Source of the DNA: JAGVSV01 sp040766135
Lineage (GTDB): Bacteria; Bacillota; Clostridia; Christensenellales; Aristaeellaceae
DNA: 64,000 bases
Assembly (NCBI GenBank): GCA_040766135.1
Contig: JAXGRA010000001.1
Coordinates: 326,477-390,476 of the forward strand
Reading direction: 5' to 3'
Made by a program: the position numbers and the translations under genes. The stretch's first letter is position 1. Each line of letters opens with the position of its first letter. Of this stretch, positions 35,295 to 44,566 are shown piece by piece. The notes beneath the pieces are model-generated. The model saw nothing but the letters and a program-made list of their open reading frames with translations, did not search any database and was not told where the DNA came from.

Positions 35295-37754
35295 ATGCGT
35301 ACAACGTGCTTGCTGTTGATTTTTTGCCTGCTGTTGCCCCTGAATGCCATGGGGGAGGAGCAAGGCTTTCATATAGCTGCGCCGCAGCGGCTGCGCCCCT
35401 ATGGCGACAACCAGCTGACGGTGCATGCGCCTATTGCCGGTGAGCTGACCATCACCTACGCGCAGGATGGGCGCACGGGCACGGTGATGTCGGGCGTGTC
35501 TGTGGAAGCGGGCCAGAACACCATCCCCTGGGCCGCGCTGGCCGCGCATGGCGAGCCGTTATCTACAGGCGCAGTTACAATCAACGCTAGTTTGAATGGG
35601 CAGCAAACCATTGTGGAAGCCCGCGTGGGTTCGCCGGTGCCGGCGGTGCAGTTTGCCGTTGCGTCCAGCGATATGATATATGCTGGAAATGCCCAGGATT
35701 TTCATGTGTGGCACCAGCTTTCAGCCCCCGGATTGTTGCGCGTGCAGCTGGTAGACAAACAGGGGCAGGAGTTGCGTTCCTGGAGTTTGAAGCGCGATGA
35801 TGCCAACGCGCGTACCTTCCGTTTTGACGGCACCCTGTGGGGCAAAATGCTGGATGAGGGCAGCTATACGCTGCTGTTTTCAGCAGGCAAGGAGCAAGCC
35901 CCGCTGGAGGTGCCCTTTATTATATCGCATCAGGAAGCACCGGTGCTGCCCGTTACAGTGACCGATCCTGCGCTGCACATGCCGAAGAGCCGCTCGCCGC
36001 AGGATGTGTGGGCGGCGATGATAGCGCCTATTACCGTGGTGGACATCGGCGCGCTGGCCCATCAGAACATAAAGGACGAAAACGGCAAAACGCTGGGCGC
36101 GGTGCACGGGCAAACCTCCGGCGTGCAGGTGCTGTCCATCGAAAATAGCAACGCGCGAGTGGGTGCCTGGCGCACCGAGGATGGCTGCTATATCGAGGGC
36201 TATATTCCGGTGGACAAACTGAAAGTGATAACGCCCCATCCGCGCTATGGCGTGCTGATTGACAAGCAGACGCAGACGATGACCATCTATGAAAACGGCA
36301 TCGAACGGGGCACCCTGCGCATCAGCACAGGTTTGCCCACCGCGAAAAAACTGTTTCGTGAAACGGCGGCCGGCGCTTTTTTGACTGAGCGGCGGGTGGC
36401 TGCATTTTCCAGTGAGGGCTATCGGTATAATTATCCCATCCGCTTTGATGGCGGCAACTTTATCCATGAACTGGGCTGGTCGCGCAAGGGGGGGTACGCT
36501 GACCAGGAAGCCACGCTGGGCAGCAAGGTATCACATGGCTGTGTGCGCGTGGAGCGTGGGCACACTGATGATGCGCTTAACGCCTATTGGCTGTGGGCCA
36601 ACCTGCCCACCGGCACCAAGGTGCTGGTGCTGGATGATCCCGCCCAGCGTGCTGCTCACTGGCAAAGCATGTTCCCCGGGCAAGTGCCTCCGGACGCGGA
36701 GCCTTTGCCCACACAAACACCGCCTCCGGCCACGCAGCCGCCCATACCGAGCGGCAAGACGCAGAAAATCGTCATGACCTTTGGCGGCGATTGTGTGCTG
36801 GGCAGTGAGGAAAATAAACGCCGCCGTGAGGATTCGTTTGATTCTTTCATTGCCGCCAAGGGCTACGGGTGGCCGTTTGAACTGCTGCAGCCCATTTTCA
36901 CGCAGGATGACTGGACGGTTATCAACTTAGAATGTGTGTTCAAGGACGATAGCAGCAACAAGCAGACCAGGCTGCACAATTTCCGCGGCCCTGTGGAGTT
37001 TGCCAACATACTGCCTGTATCATCTGTTGAGATGGTCAACATCGCCAACAACCATCACATCGACTATGGAAAGATTGGGCGTCGCACCACCAAGGAAGCG
37101 CTGGACAGCGTTGGCGTGGCCTATGCCGGGTATGGGGATGTCTATGTGTGGCAGCGCGATGGCATCAGGATTGGCTTTGGCGGCATCCGGGAAACGACCT
37201 GGCGGCAAAACAAGCAGCAAGTGGCGGATGATATCCAGCGGCTCAAGGCACAAGGCTGCGATCTGATTATATACAGCTGTCACTTTGGCAAGGAGTACGC
37301 CCCCAACCGCAACCAACTGCAGGAGCGCATCGCGCACATGGCCATTGACGAGGGGGCCGACATCATCATCGGCCACCATCCGCACGTGGTGCAGGGCGTG
37401 GAGCATTACAACGGCGGCGTGATATTCTATTCATTGGGCAATCTGGTGTTTGGCGGCAACCTCGATTTGACGGAGTTTGACGGCTGCCTTGTGCAGACTA
37501 CATTTACCTTTGTTGGCAACACGTGCATTGCGGCGGAGTTTGAGCTGATCCCCGTGTTGACCAGCGGGGCCGCCCCTGCCAATGATTTCCGGCCTGTGCC
37601 CGCCCAAGGGGAGGACAAGCTGCGTATCATCAGCCGCATGCAGCAGGACAGCGTGCTACCGCTTAATCAGGGCGTGCTGGTCTTTGCCCGATCGCCGCAG
37701 ACAGGATTTGCTTTGCACACACTGCAGCAAGAATATGTTGTGAATGCTGAATAA
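35295..37754 (+). CDS. Secreted fusion of L,D-transpeptidase and CapA-type (PGA_cap) domains
   Basis: An 819-residue exported protein. Signal peptide at 1-19 (TTCLLLIFCLLLPLNAMG); an uncharacterised beta-rich region to about 310; a YkuD L,D-transpeptidase domain at about 315-450 with the catalytic SHGCVRV at about 412; a Pro/Thr-rich linker at about 465-490; then a CapA domain at about 491-770 with GGDCVLG, INLECVF, ANNHHIDYG, GHHPHVVQG and YSLGNLVFGGN. L,D-transpeptidases cross-link or attach groups to peptidoglycan; CapA/PgsA proteins serve in poly-gamma-glutamate export or release. PgsBCW lies upstream in the window without its own CapA. The joining of the two domains is the notable point. 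Confidence 0.9.
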   Translation: MRTTCLLLIFCLLLPLNAMGEEQGFHIAAPQRLRPYGDNQLTVHAPIAGELTITYAQDGRTGTVMSGVSVEAGQNTIPWAALAAHGEPLSTGAVTINASLNGQQTIVEARVGSPVPAVQFAVASSDMIYAGNAQDFHVWHQLSAPGLLRVQLVDKQGQELRSWSLKRDDANARTFRFDGTLWGKMLDEGSYTLLFSAGKEQAPLEVPFIISHQEAPVLPVTVTDPALHMPKSRSPQDVWAAMIAPITVVDIGALAHQNIKDENGKTLGAVHGQTSGVQVLSIENSNARVGAWRTEDGCYIEGYIPVDKLKVITPHPRYGVLIDKQTQTMTIYENGIERGTLRISTGLPTAKKLFRETAAGAFLTERRVAAFSSEGYRYNYPIRFDGGNFIHELGWSRKGGYADQEATLGSKVSHGCVRVERGHTDDALNAYWLWANLPTGTKVLVLDDPAQRAAHWQSMFPGQVPPDAEPLPTQTPPPATQPPIPSGKTQKIVMTFGGDCVLGSEENKRRREDSFDSFIAAKGYGWPFELLQPIFTQDDWTVINLECVFKDDSSNKQTRLHNFRGPVEFANILPVSSVEMVNIANNHHIDYGKIGRRTTKEALDSVGVAYAGYGDVYVWQRDGIRIGFGGIRETTWRQNKQQVADDIQRLKAQGCDLIIYSCHFGKEYAPNRNQLQERIAHMAIDEGADIIIGHHPHVVQGVEHYNGGVIFYSLGNLVFGGNLDLTEFDGCLVQTTFTFVGNTCIAAEFELIPVLTSGAAPANDFRPVPAQGEDKLRIISRMQQDSVLPLNQGVLVFARSPQTGFALHTLQQEYVVNAE

Positions 37755-37771
37755 GTTGTGTAAGCACAATT

Positions 37772-37798
37772 AGGCCGTCCCTTGCGGACAGCCTTTTG
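37772..37798 (+). terminator. Rho-independent terminator after the fusion gene
   Basis: GGCCGTCC and GGACAGCC form an 8-bp stem with one mismatch, followed by TTTTGTTTTG. It closes the 35295 gene ahead of the fucosidase operon. Confidence 0.6.
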
Positions 37799-37854
37799 TT
37801 TTGCGGCGGCATTGTGTATACTGTATGCAACAAGCAACAGGGAGGACTGAACGC

Positions 37855-39087
37855 ATGTCTGTCGTACGGCCCAGTGCCAATCAATTGGAGTTTTTATCAT
37901 GGGAGTTCGGCGTGTTTTTCCATTTTGGGATTCGCGCTTTTTATAAAGGCAGCAGCGATTGGGATGGCAACGCAATGTCGCTTCACGTATTTAACCCAAC
38001 GCAGCTGGACTGCGATGCCTGGGTGCGCGCGGTGAAGGAAGCGGGCGGCACCTATGCGGTGTTTACCTGCAAGCATCATGACGGCTTTGCGCTGTGGCCG
38101 TCCAAGATGACGGATTACTCCGTCGCCCACACGCCCTGGAAAGACGGCCAAGGGGATGTGGTGCGGGAGTTTGTGGACGCCTGCCGCCGCCATGATATCA
38201 AGGTGGGGCTGTACTATTCCCCGGCGCAGTGGGGGCACGGCGCTGATTTTACCGATGAAAAGGAATATGATGATTATTTCATCGGCCAACTGTCCGAACT
38301 GCTCACCGGCTATGGCCCGATCGACTACCTGTGGTTTGACGGGGCGGGCTCGGATGGGCATACGTATGATAAGCAGCGCATCATCAAGGAAGTCCGCGCG
38401 CTGCAGCCCGATATGCTGGTGTTTAACATGTGGGATCCCGACACCCGCTGGGTGGGCAATGAGGACGGCTATGCCGACATGCCCAACTCCTCGCTGATTA
38501 CGGATCCTCCCCTCGGCATGTTGCTGAGCGAAGAGCGGCAAGAGAATTTGACGCTGTTCTTGCCCGCGGAGTGCGACATGCGCATGCGCTCCACCTGGTT
38601 TGACTGCGAGGACAACGAGGATACCATCAAGGAAGTGGATGAGCTGATGGGCATCTATGAAATGTCGGTGGGGCGCGGGGCTAACCTGCTGCTCAACATC
38701 GGCCCGGACGCGCGCGGCCTGCTGCCCGAAAAGGACGCCCAGCGCCTGGCGGAGTTTGGCGAAGCCATCCGCCGCCGCTATGGCACGCCGCTCAACTTTG
38801 CCTATACAGGCAAGGGCGCTCATGCAGAGATTGTTGCCCCCCAGCAACAGCTGGTGGACCGTGTGATGATCCAGGAGGATCTGACCTGCGGCGAGGGTGT
38901 CCAGGCCTTCCGCGTGTATGCCGACCTGCCCGGCGGGCTGGGGCGCATCTGTCTGTACAAGGGCGACACCATCGGGCACAAGGCTATTTGTGTATTCCCC
39001 ACGTTTAAAACCGACCGCATTGTGGTGGAAACAGAGGGCGCCGACGGGCGCACGCTGACCAACCTGCAAGCCTTTTACGCGCAATGA
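37855..39087 (+). CDS. Alpha-L-fucosidase family protein (GH29)
   Basis: About 410 residues, no signal peptide, so probably cytoplasmic. GH29 features are FGVFFHFGIRAFYK, TCKHHDGFALWPSK, and the nucleophile aspartate in DYLWFDGAG. Later LLLNIGPDARG is typical. The C-terminal beta-sandwich is short. GH29 enzymes release fucose from oligosaccharides. The ATG at 37855 has GGGAGGA upstream; a longer frame to 37801 lacks a site. It begins an operon with nucleoside hydrolase, DeoD, DUF523 and transporter. Confidence 0.9.
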   Translation: MSVVRPSANQLEFLSWEFGVFFHFGIRAFYKGSSDWDGNAMSLHVFNPTQLDCDAWVRAVKEAGGTYAVFTCKHHDGFALWPSKMTDYSVAHTPWKDGQGDVVREFVDACRRHDIKVGLYYSPAQWGHGADFTDEKEYDDYFIGQLSELLTGYGPIDYLWFDGAGSDGHTYDKQRIIKEVRALQPDMLVFNMWDPDTRWVGNEDGYADMPNSSLITDPPLGMLLSEERQENLTLFLPAECDMRMRSTWFDCEDNEDTIKEVDELMGIYEMSVGRGANLLLNIGPDARGLLPEKDAQRLAEFGEAIRRRYGTPLNFAYTGKGAHAEIVAPQQQLVDRVMIQEDLTCGEGVQAFRVYADLPGGLGRICLYKGDTIGHKAICVFPTFKTDRIVVETEGADGRTLTNLQAFYAQ

Positions 39088-39995
39088 GCCGGTTAGCATA
39101 TATCAAGGCCTATAAGCAATCCGGCGCGGTGGTGGACTGCGTGCTGGATACCGATGCCTACAACGAGATTGACGATCAGTTCGCCATTGCCTGGCTGCTC
39201 AAGGCCTCCAGCCAGGTGCGCTTGCGGGCGTTATATGCCGCGCCGTTTTTAAACGAGCGATCGGTTTCGCCCGAAGACGGCATGGAAAAGAGCTTCCAGG
39301 AAATTCAAAAACTGCTGGGCTTGGCGGCGCTGCCCGCTTCGCCGCCGGTCTTCCGGGGCGCTGCGCGCTTTTTGCCCGATGAGCAGACGCCGGTAGCGTC
39401 CGATGCCGCCCGGCACTTGGTGCAGCTGGCGCAGACCTACACGCCGGAAAAGCCGCTGTATGTGCTGGCCATCGGTGCCATCACCAACATCGCCTCGGCG
39501 CTGCTGATGGAGCCTGCCATTGCGGCCAATATTGCGGTGGTGTGGCTGGGCGGGCATGCAGCCTGGTGGCCCCACACCAGGGAGTTTAACATGCAGCAGG
39601 ATGTGGCCGCCGCGCGCGTGGTGTTTAACGATGCGCCGCTGGTGCAATTGCCCTGCATGGGCGTGGTGGATCATTTGACTGTGACGGGCCCGGAGCTGAT
39701 GCACTGGCTGGCCGACAAAAACCCGCTGGCTGATTATCTGTGCCGCAACACCATCAGCGAAGCGGAGCGCTATGCCAAAGGAACGGCCTGGAGCCGTGTG
39801 ATATGGGATGTGTCGGCGGTGGCCTGGCTGCTGGACAGGGAGGATCAGATGCTGTCCGACCGCGAACTGCCCGCCCCCATACCGGAGTATGATCATCACT
39901 ATGCCTATGACTTTACGCGTTCGCCCATCCGCCAGGTATGGCGGGTGTCGCGCGATGCCATTTTTACGCGCCTGTTTTCCGCACTGACCGACTAA
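39084..39995 (+). CDS. Inosine/uridine-preferring nucleoside hydrolase
   Basis: Hydrolyses ribonucleosides to base and ribose, 303 residues. The calcium-binding aspartate cluster is DTDAYNEIDDQFAIAW near residues 22-37. Other family motifs are LAIGAITNIASAL, WLGGHAAWWP and REFNMQQDVAAARVVF. It overlaps the fucosidase gene (ATGA) and is 17 nt from deoD. Cytoplasmic salvage role is likely. Confidence 0.92.
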   Translation: MSRLAYIKAYKQSGAVVDCVLDTDAYNEIDDQFAIAWLLKASSQVRLRALYAAPFLNERSVSPEDGMEKSFQEIQKLLGLAALPASPPVFRGAARFLPDEQTPVASDAARHLVQLAQTYTPEKPLYVLAIGAITNIASALLMEPAIAANIAVVWLGGHAAWWPHTREFNMQQDVAAARVVFNDAPLVQLPCMGVVDHLTVTGPELMHWLADKNPLADYLCRNTISEAERYAKGTAWSRVIWDVSAVAWLLDREDQMLSDRELPAPIPEYDHHYAYDFTRSPIRQVWRVSRDAIFTRLFSALTD

Positions 39996-40012
39996 ATAGA
40001 AGGGAGCACCCC

Positions 40013-40720
40013 ATGGCCAATACCCCCACGCTGCACAACACTGCCAAACAAGGCGACTTCGCCCGCACCGTGCTGATGCCCGGCGACCCGCTGCGCGCCA
40101 AATTCATCGCCGATACCTATCTGACCGATGCACAGCTGGTCAACAACGTGCGCGGTATCCACGGCTACACCGGCCAATACAAGGGCAAGCGTGTGTCTGT
40201 GATGGGGTCGGGCATGGGCATTCCGTCCATCGGCATTTACAGCCATGAGCTGTTCAACAACTATGGCGTGGAGCAGATCATCCGCGTAGGATCGGCAGGC
40301 GTCATTCATCCGGGTTTGAAGGTGCGTGACCTGGTGGTGGGCATGAGTGCGTACAGCAACTCCGCCTATGGCAGGCAGTTTGGTTTTGACGGAAACCTTG
40401 CGCCGTGCGCGGATTATGAGCTGCTGCGGAAGGCTGTGGACACCGCCCAGGCCATGGGCGTGCACACCATGGTGGGGCCTATCTATTCCTCAGATTCGTT
40501 CTATGATGCCAGCAGCCCGCTTGCTACACTGCAAAAACTGGGCGTGCTGGCGGTGGAAATGGAGGCCTATGGCCTGTACCTGAACGCCGCCGCCGCAGGC
40601 AAAAAGGCGCTGACGCTGCTGACCATCTCGGACAATCCGTTCACTGGTGAATCGCTGACGCCCACCGAAGTGCGCGAAACCTTCACCCAGATGATGGAGA
40701 TTGCGCTGACCATCGCATGA
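40013..40720 (+). CDS. deoD: Purine-nucleoside phosphorylase DeoD type
   Basis: Hexameric PNP, 235 residues. Motifs are VLMPGDPLRAKFIA, GSGMGIPSIGIYSHEL, RVGSAGVI and VEMEAYGLY, all of the bacterial DeoD class. The ATG at 40013 has AGAAGGGAG upstream. It works with the nucleoside hydrolase next to it in purine salvage. Confidence 0.95.
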   Translation: MANTPTLHNTAKQGDFARTVLMPGDPLRAKFIADTYLTDAQLVNNVRGIHGYTGQYKGKRVSVMGSGMGIPSIGIYSHELFNNYGVEQIIRVGSAGVIHPGLKVRDLVVGMSAYSNSAYGRQFGFDGNLAPCADYELLRKAVDTAQAMGVHTMVGPIYSSDSFYDASSPLATLQKLGVLAVEMEAYGLYLNAAAAGKKALTLLTISDNPFTGESLTPTEVRETFTQMMEIALTIA

Positions 40721-41175
40721 ACGTGCTGATCAGCGCCTGCCTGATGGGGCTGTGCACGCGCTATGATGGCTGCTCGCAGCCGCAGGATTTGTCCAAATTG
40801 GCCGGTCATGTGCTGATCCCCGTGTGCCCGGAGCAGCTGGGCGGCCTGCCCACCCCGCGCCCGCCGGCGGAAATACAGCCCGATGGCCGGGTGATAACCG
40901 CGCAGGGGGTTGATGTGACCGGTCACTACCAGCACGGCGCGCAGCAGGCGCTGCATGTATACAAGGCCTGCGGGTGTAAAGCGGCGCTGCTCAAGGCGCG
41001 CAGCCCATCCTGCGGAGTGGGGCAGGTGTATGACGGCACCTTTTCCGGCACGCTGACCAGTGGGGATGGCGTATTTGTGCAGCTTTTGAAACGGCAGGGC
41101 ATGGCAGTGTTTACCGAGCACGAGATGGATGACTTGCTGGCCTATATTCACAACAAAGAGGATACCGGGGTATGA
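40717..41175 (+). CDS. DUF523-family protein
   Basis: A 152-residue protein with SACLMGLCTRYDG near the N-terminus and SPSCGVGQVYDGTFSGTL later. Cysteines at these motifs suggest a metal or cluster site, but the function of DUF523 is not established. It overlaps deoD and the transporter gene (ATGA at both ends), so it is translationally coupled. Confidence 0.88.
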   Translation: MNVLISACLMGLCTRYDGCSQPQDLSKLAGHVLIPVCPEQLGGLPTPRPPAEIQPDGRVITAQGVDVTGHYQHGAQQALHVYKACGCKAALLKARSPSCGVGQVYDGTFSGTLTSGDGVFVQLLKRQGMAVFTEHEMDDLLAYIHNKEDTGV

Positions 41176-42614
41176 AATTGTCTAAACGCACGCTGCACAT
41201 GCTGCTGGCTTTGGTGCCGGTGGCGTTTTCCTATATCCTGCCGCCGCCTGCAGGCATGACGGCCTCGGGCTTGCACATCCTGGGCATTTTCTTAGGCGTG
41301 CTCACGCTGTGGCTGACGGAGGCCATTGACTGGCCCAGCTTGCTGCTGTTGGCGGCGCTGGCGTTTATTCCGGAACTGAGCTTTTCAGGCATTCTCGCCG
41401 AATCCATCGGCGGCACCACGTTTTCATTTTTGTTGTTTACCTTTTTGTGCACGCATGCGCTGGCGCAGACGCCGTTTGTGCGCAGGGTAGCATTGGCGTT
41501 TGTCAACAGCCGCGCTGCGCGCCGGGGGCCGTGGGCGTTTTCGCTGCTGTTCTTTTTGTCGGCGTTGACGCTGGGCCTGTTTATGTCGCCCAGCGTGCTG
41601 TTTGTTATTTACCTGCCCATCCATGCCGAGATATGCGCGGTGTTGAACCTGAAAAAAGGCGACCGCTTTGCCGCGATGCTGATGCTGGGCATGACGGTCG
41701 CCATTGCGCTTAGTTCAGGCATGACGCCCATCGCACATGTGTTTTCCAACATGGCTATGGGATTTTATGAAAAAGCCACCGGGCACACCATCAGCTATGC
41801 GCACTACATTGCCTTTGGCATGGCGGTGGGCATCATTACCTTTGCGGCAATGATGCTGGTGTTCCGCTTTGTGCTGCGGCCTGACCTGTCGGGATATAAC
41901 ATCGGCCAGCACTCGCTGGGCGGAGAAAAGCAGCCCATGGAGCGCCGAGAAGCCCTGATTTTGGGCGTTTTTGCGCTGGTGGTGCTGGCCTGGGTGGTGC
42001 CGGGCTTTCTATGTGATGTTTGGCCTGTGATGAAAACCATCCAAGCTAAGGGCATTGCATGGCCGCCGCTGATCGGCGCAGTGGCCATGATGATGATTAG
42101 CGTTGAGGGTAAACCGTTGCTTGCCTTTGGCGAGGGCATGACCAAGGGCGTATCCTGGGCGGCGCTGATGATGACAGCCTCCACGCTGGCGCTGGGCGCG
42201 GCCATGACCAACAAGGACATCGGCCTGACCCAATGGCTAAGCAGCAATGTCTCGCCGCTGTTGGACGGCCTGCCGGCCTGGGTGCTGGTGCTGGTGTTTA
42301 CGCTGTGGGCGGCGCTGCAGACCAATGTATCATCCAACATGGTCACCATCACCGTGGTGTGCACGGTGGCGCTGCCCATCGTGCTGGCCACCCAGGGGCA
42401 GGTCAGCGCGCCGGCCGTTGCGTCCATCATTGGCATGATGGGGGCGTTTGCCTTTGCCACGCCGCCGGCGCATCCCAATGTGGCGCTGGCCGTGGGATCA
42501 GGCTGGACCAGCGCAAAACAGATGCTGCTGTACGGCGGCATCTGTATGGTGATATCGGTGGCGGTCACGGTGCTGGTGGGCTACCCGCTGGCAGCCACAC
42601 TGATGGGGTACTGA
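41172..42614 (+). CDS. DASS/SLC13-family anion or dicarboxylate transporter
   Basis: A 480-residue inner-membrane protein with 11-12 hydrophobic segments. LTEAIDWPSLLLLAALAF and the paired SNMxxT-like motifs (SSGMTPIAHVFSNM; TNVSSNMVTITVV) mark sodium-coupled DASS transporters. It closes the nucleoside/fucosidase operon. Substrate (dicarboxylate, sulfate or other anion) is not fixed by sequence. Confidence 0.88.
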   Translation: MKLSKRTLHMLLALVPVAFSYILPPPAGMTASGLHILGIFLGVLTLWLTEAIDWPSLLLLAALAFIPELSFSGILAESIGGTTFSFLLFTFLCTHALAQTPFVRRVALAFVNSRAARRGPWAFSLLFFLSALTLGLFMSPSVLFVIYLPIHAEICAVLNLKKGDRFAAMLMLGMTVAIALSSGMTPIAHVFSNMAMGFYEKATGHTISYAHYIAFGMAVGIITFAAMMLVFRFVLRPDLSGYNIGQHSLGGEKQPMERREALILGVFALVVLAWVVPGFLCDVWPVMKTIQAKGIAWPPLIGAVAMMMISVEGKPLLAFGEGMTKGVSWAALMMTASTLALGAAMTNKDIGLTQWLSSNVSPLLDGLPAWVLVLVFTLWAALQTNVSSNMVTITVVCTVALPIVLATQGQVSAPAVASIIGMMGAFAFATPPAHPNVALAVGSGWTSAKQMLLYGGICMVISVAVTVLVGYPLAATLMGY

Positions 42615-42617
42615 TTT

Positions 42618-43178
42618 TTACCGGAAACTGTCGTACATACCCGTTTTTTCCAGGGCAGGTTTGAGCGCGCCGTACAGCAGCGGCGCGGCAATAACGGCAA
42701 ACAGGCCGTTGATGCTGGAGGCCAGTAGCTTTTGCAGCATCATGGCCGGGATGGTATCGGCAGGTACCTGCGTTACAAAGGCCAGCTGCACATAGCTTTT
42801 GCCCAAGTACAGCGCAATATACAGCAACGCCCCCAGCAGCGCGCCTACAAACAGGCGCGCTTTTTTGCCCTGCAGGGAGGCGGCGCGGTACACCACCAGG
42901 CCGCATACCAGCGTCATCAGGCCTTTGTTAAAAAACGTTATGATGGCCTCTGTCATGCCCCAGCCGCCCACAATGTCAAATAAGCCGGAGCCAATGGCTG
43001 CTGCAAGCCCGCCGTACACCCCGCCAAACAGCATGCCCGACAGCAGGCACACGGCATTGGCGATGTGCACGCGCGAGGCGCCCATCGGGACGGAAAAGAA
43101 ATTGGACACAAACACCACCGCGGCCATCATGCCCACGAAAGTAATGGCGTACACGCTGTCCATGCGCTTGGATGCCAT
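42618..43178 (-). CDS. ECF-type transporter substrate-binding (S) component
   Basis: About 186 residues, with 5-6 hydrophobic helices. FVGMMAAVVFVSNFFSVPMG, VHIANAVCLLSGMLFGG and YGGLAAAIGSGLFDI are typical of S components, in which small loops bind a vitamin-like substrate. AAGGAGG precedes the ATG at 43178, so an upstream in-frame start is not used. Energising ATPases and the T component are not in the window. Substrate unknown. Confidence 0.85.
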   Translation of the reverse strand: MASKRMDSVYAITFVGMMAAVVFVSNFFSVPMGASRVHIANAVCLLSGMLFGGVYGGLAAAIGSGLFDIVGGWGMTEAIITFFNKGLMTLVCGLVVYRAASLQGKKARLFVGALLGALLYIALYLGKSYVQLAFVTQVPADTIPAMMLQKLLASSINGLFAVIAAPLLYGALKPALEKTGMYDSFR

Positions 43179-43264
43179 CGTCTTCCTCCTTCGCATAAAC
43201 TACACGCTTATAGTATGTTATATTGTGTCAGGTGTAAATGCCTGGACAATACGGAACTCAATCA

Positions 43265-44566
43265 TTAATTGTTGTCCGCTACTGCATCAGCGGCAGGCGA
43301 TACATGGCGCTCAGGCAGGCATACCACCACGCGCGTGCCCACGCCCTCGCGCGACACCACGTCAAAGTAGCCGTGATGCTGATCCACAATCCATTTGGCG
43401 ATGGACAGCCCCAGCCCCGTGCCGCCGGTATGCCGTGCGCGCGCGGGGTCGGAGCGGAAAAATCGCTCAAAAATGCGGGGGATATCCTCCTGCGCGATGC
43501 CGCTGCCGTTGTCCTGCACGGCAAAGCACGGCGTGCCGTTGTCCATCACATAGCTGCGCAGCGTGATGGGGTCGCCGGGCTGGGAGTACTTGGCTGCGTT
43601 GTCTACCAATATGCGCGCCACCTGCTTAAGCAATGAGGCGTCGCCCACCGCCGGTACGCTGTCGGCCGTTTGCAGGCGCCAGGTGTGCTGCTTGTCAATC
43701 ATCTCGTACTCTTCATACACCTCGCGCATCAGCTGTGCCAGGTCTACCGGCGCAAAGGTGGTTTGCTGGCGGCCCACATCGCCGCGCGCCAAAAACAGCA
43801 GCTGTTCCACTAACTTTTGCATGTCCTCGGCCTCGGACTTGATGGCCTCAATGCTTTCGGTCAATATTTTTTCGTCATCCTTGCCCCAGCGCGTCAGCAT
43901 CCCGGCATACCCCTGGATGACGGCGATGGGCGTGCGCAGCTCATGCGAGGCATCGGATACAAAGCGCGCCTGCTCGCGGTATGCTTCGTGCATGCGCGCC
44001 ATCAGGCTGTTGATGGCCTCCTCCAGCCCCATCAGGTCGCGGTCGCCTGTGGACAGCTTGGCATCGGGGGAATCCGGGCTGATGGCTGCAATGGCGTCCT
44101 CCAAGTGGTGATATTTCTGATCCCAGATGGCCGGATCTGTCAGCGCCTGGGCGCTTTCGGCCATGCGGTGCAGCGGCTGCAGCAGCCGCTTGGTGCGCTT
44201 TTTGCCGTTGCGGTAGGCGACAATGAGCACCACCAACTCCACCCCCAGCGCGGTGGGCAGGAAGCGCAGCATGGTTTCAAACAGCGGGCACATGTCCTTC
44301 TGCCAGGTCTGCTCGTCCAGCGAAAAGGTATACACGCCGTCCATCAGCCTGCGCGGCCAGGAATAATCGCTGTCAAACGTAACAGAGCGGCCCAGGTTGG
44401 GCCGCCAGGCATCGCCCAGCTCGGCGCGCTCCATCGCATGCCCCCAACCCAAAACAATAAAGAACAGCGCCAGCGCGTTGACCAGCAGGATGGTCCAAAA
44501 AATGCGAAAGAAAAACCCCCGGTTGATGCGCCGGGTGATGGAGGTCATGCGCCGGCTGTCGCTCAT
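43265..44566 (-). CDS. Sensor histidine kinase
   Basis: Two-component sensor of 433 residues. Membrane helix 1 at about residues 17-42, a short extracytoplasmic segment, helix 2 near 112-140, a linker, then DHp with FVSDASHELRTPIAVIQGYAG and an HATPase domain (DNAAKYSQPG, DNGSGI, GTGLGLSIAKW). It resembles the ArlS/BaeS group. It starts within the end of the regulator gene (ATGA overlap) and is transcribed with it. Confidence 0.93.
   Translation of the reverse strand: MSDSRRMTSITRRINRGFFFRIFWTILLVNALALFFIVLGWGHAMERAELGDAWRPNLGRSVTFDSDYSWPRRLMDGVYTFSLDEQTWQKDMCPLFETMLRFLPTALGVELVVLIVAYRNGKKRTKRLLQPLHRMAESAQALTDPAIWDQKYHHLEDAIAAISPDSPDAKLSTGDRDLMGLEEAINSLMARMHEAYREQARFVSDASHELRTPIAVIQGYAGMLTRWGKDDEKILTESIEAIKSEAEDMQKLVEQLLFLARGDVGRQQTTFAPVDLAQLMREVYEEYEMIDKQHTWRLQTADSVPAVGDASLLKQVARILVDNAAKYSQPGDPITLRSYVMDNGTPCFAVQDNGSGIAQEDIPRIFERFFRSDPARARHTGGTGLGLSIAKWIVDQHHGYFDVVSREGVGTRVVVCLPERHVSPAADAVADNN

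Noticed and set aside
37897..39099. 400-codon minus frame opposite the fucosidase
   Set aside because: No motif or ribosome site; GH29 motifs are on the plus strand.
43179..43264. Riboswitch before the ECF S component
   Set aside because: Only 86 nt with no strong stems or known aptamer motif; no support.
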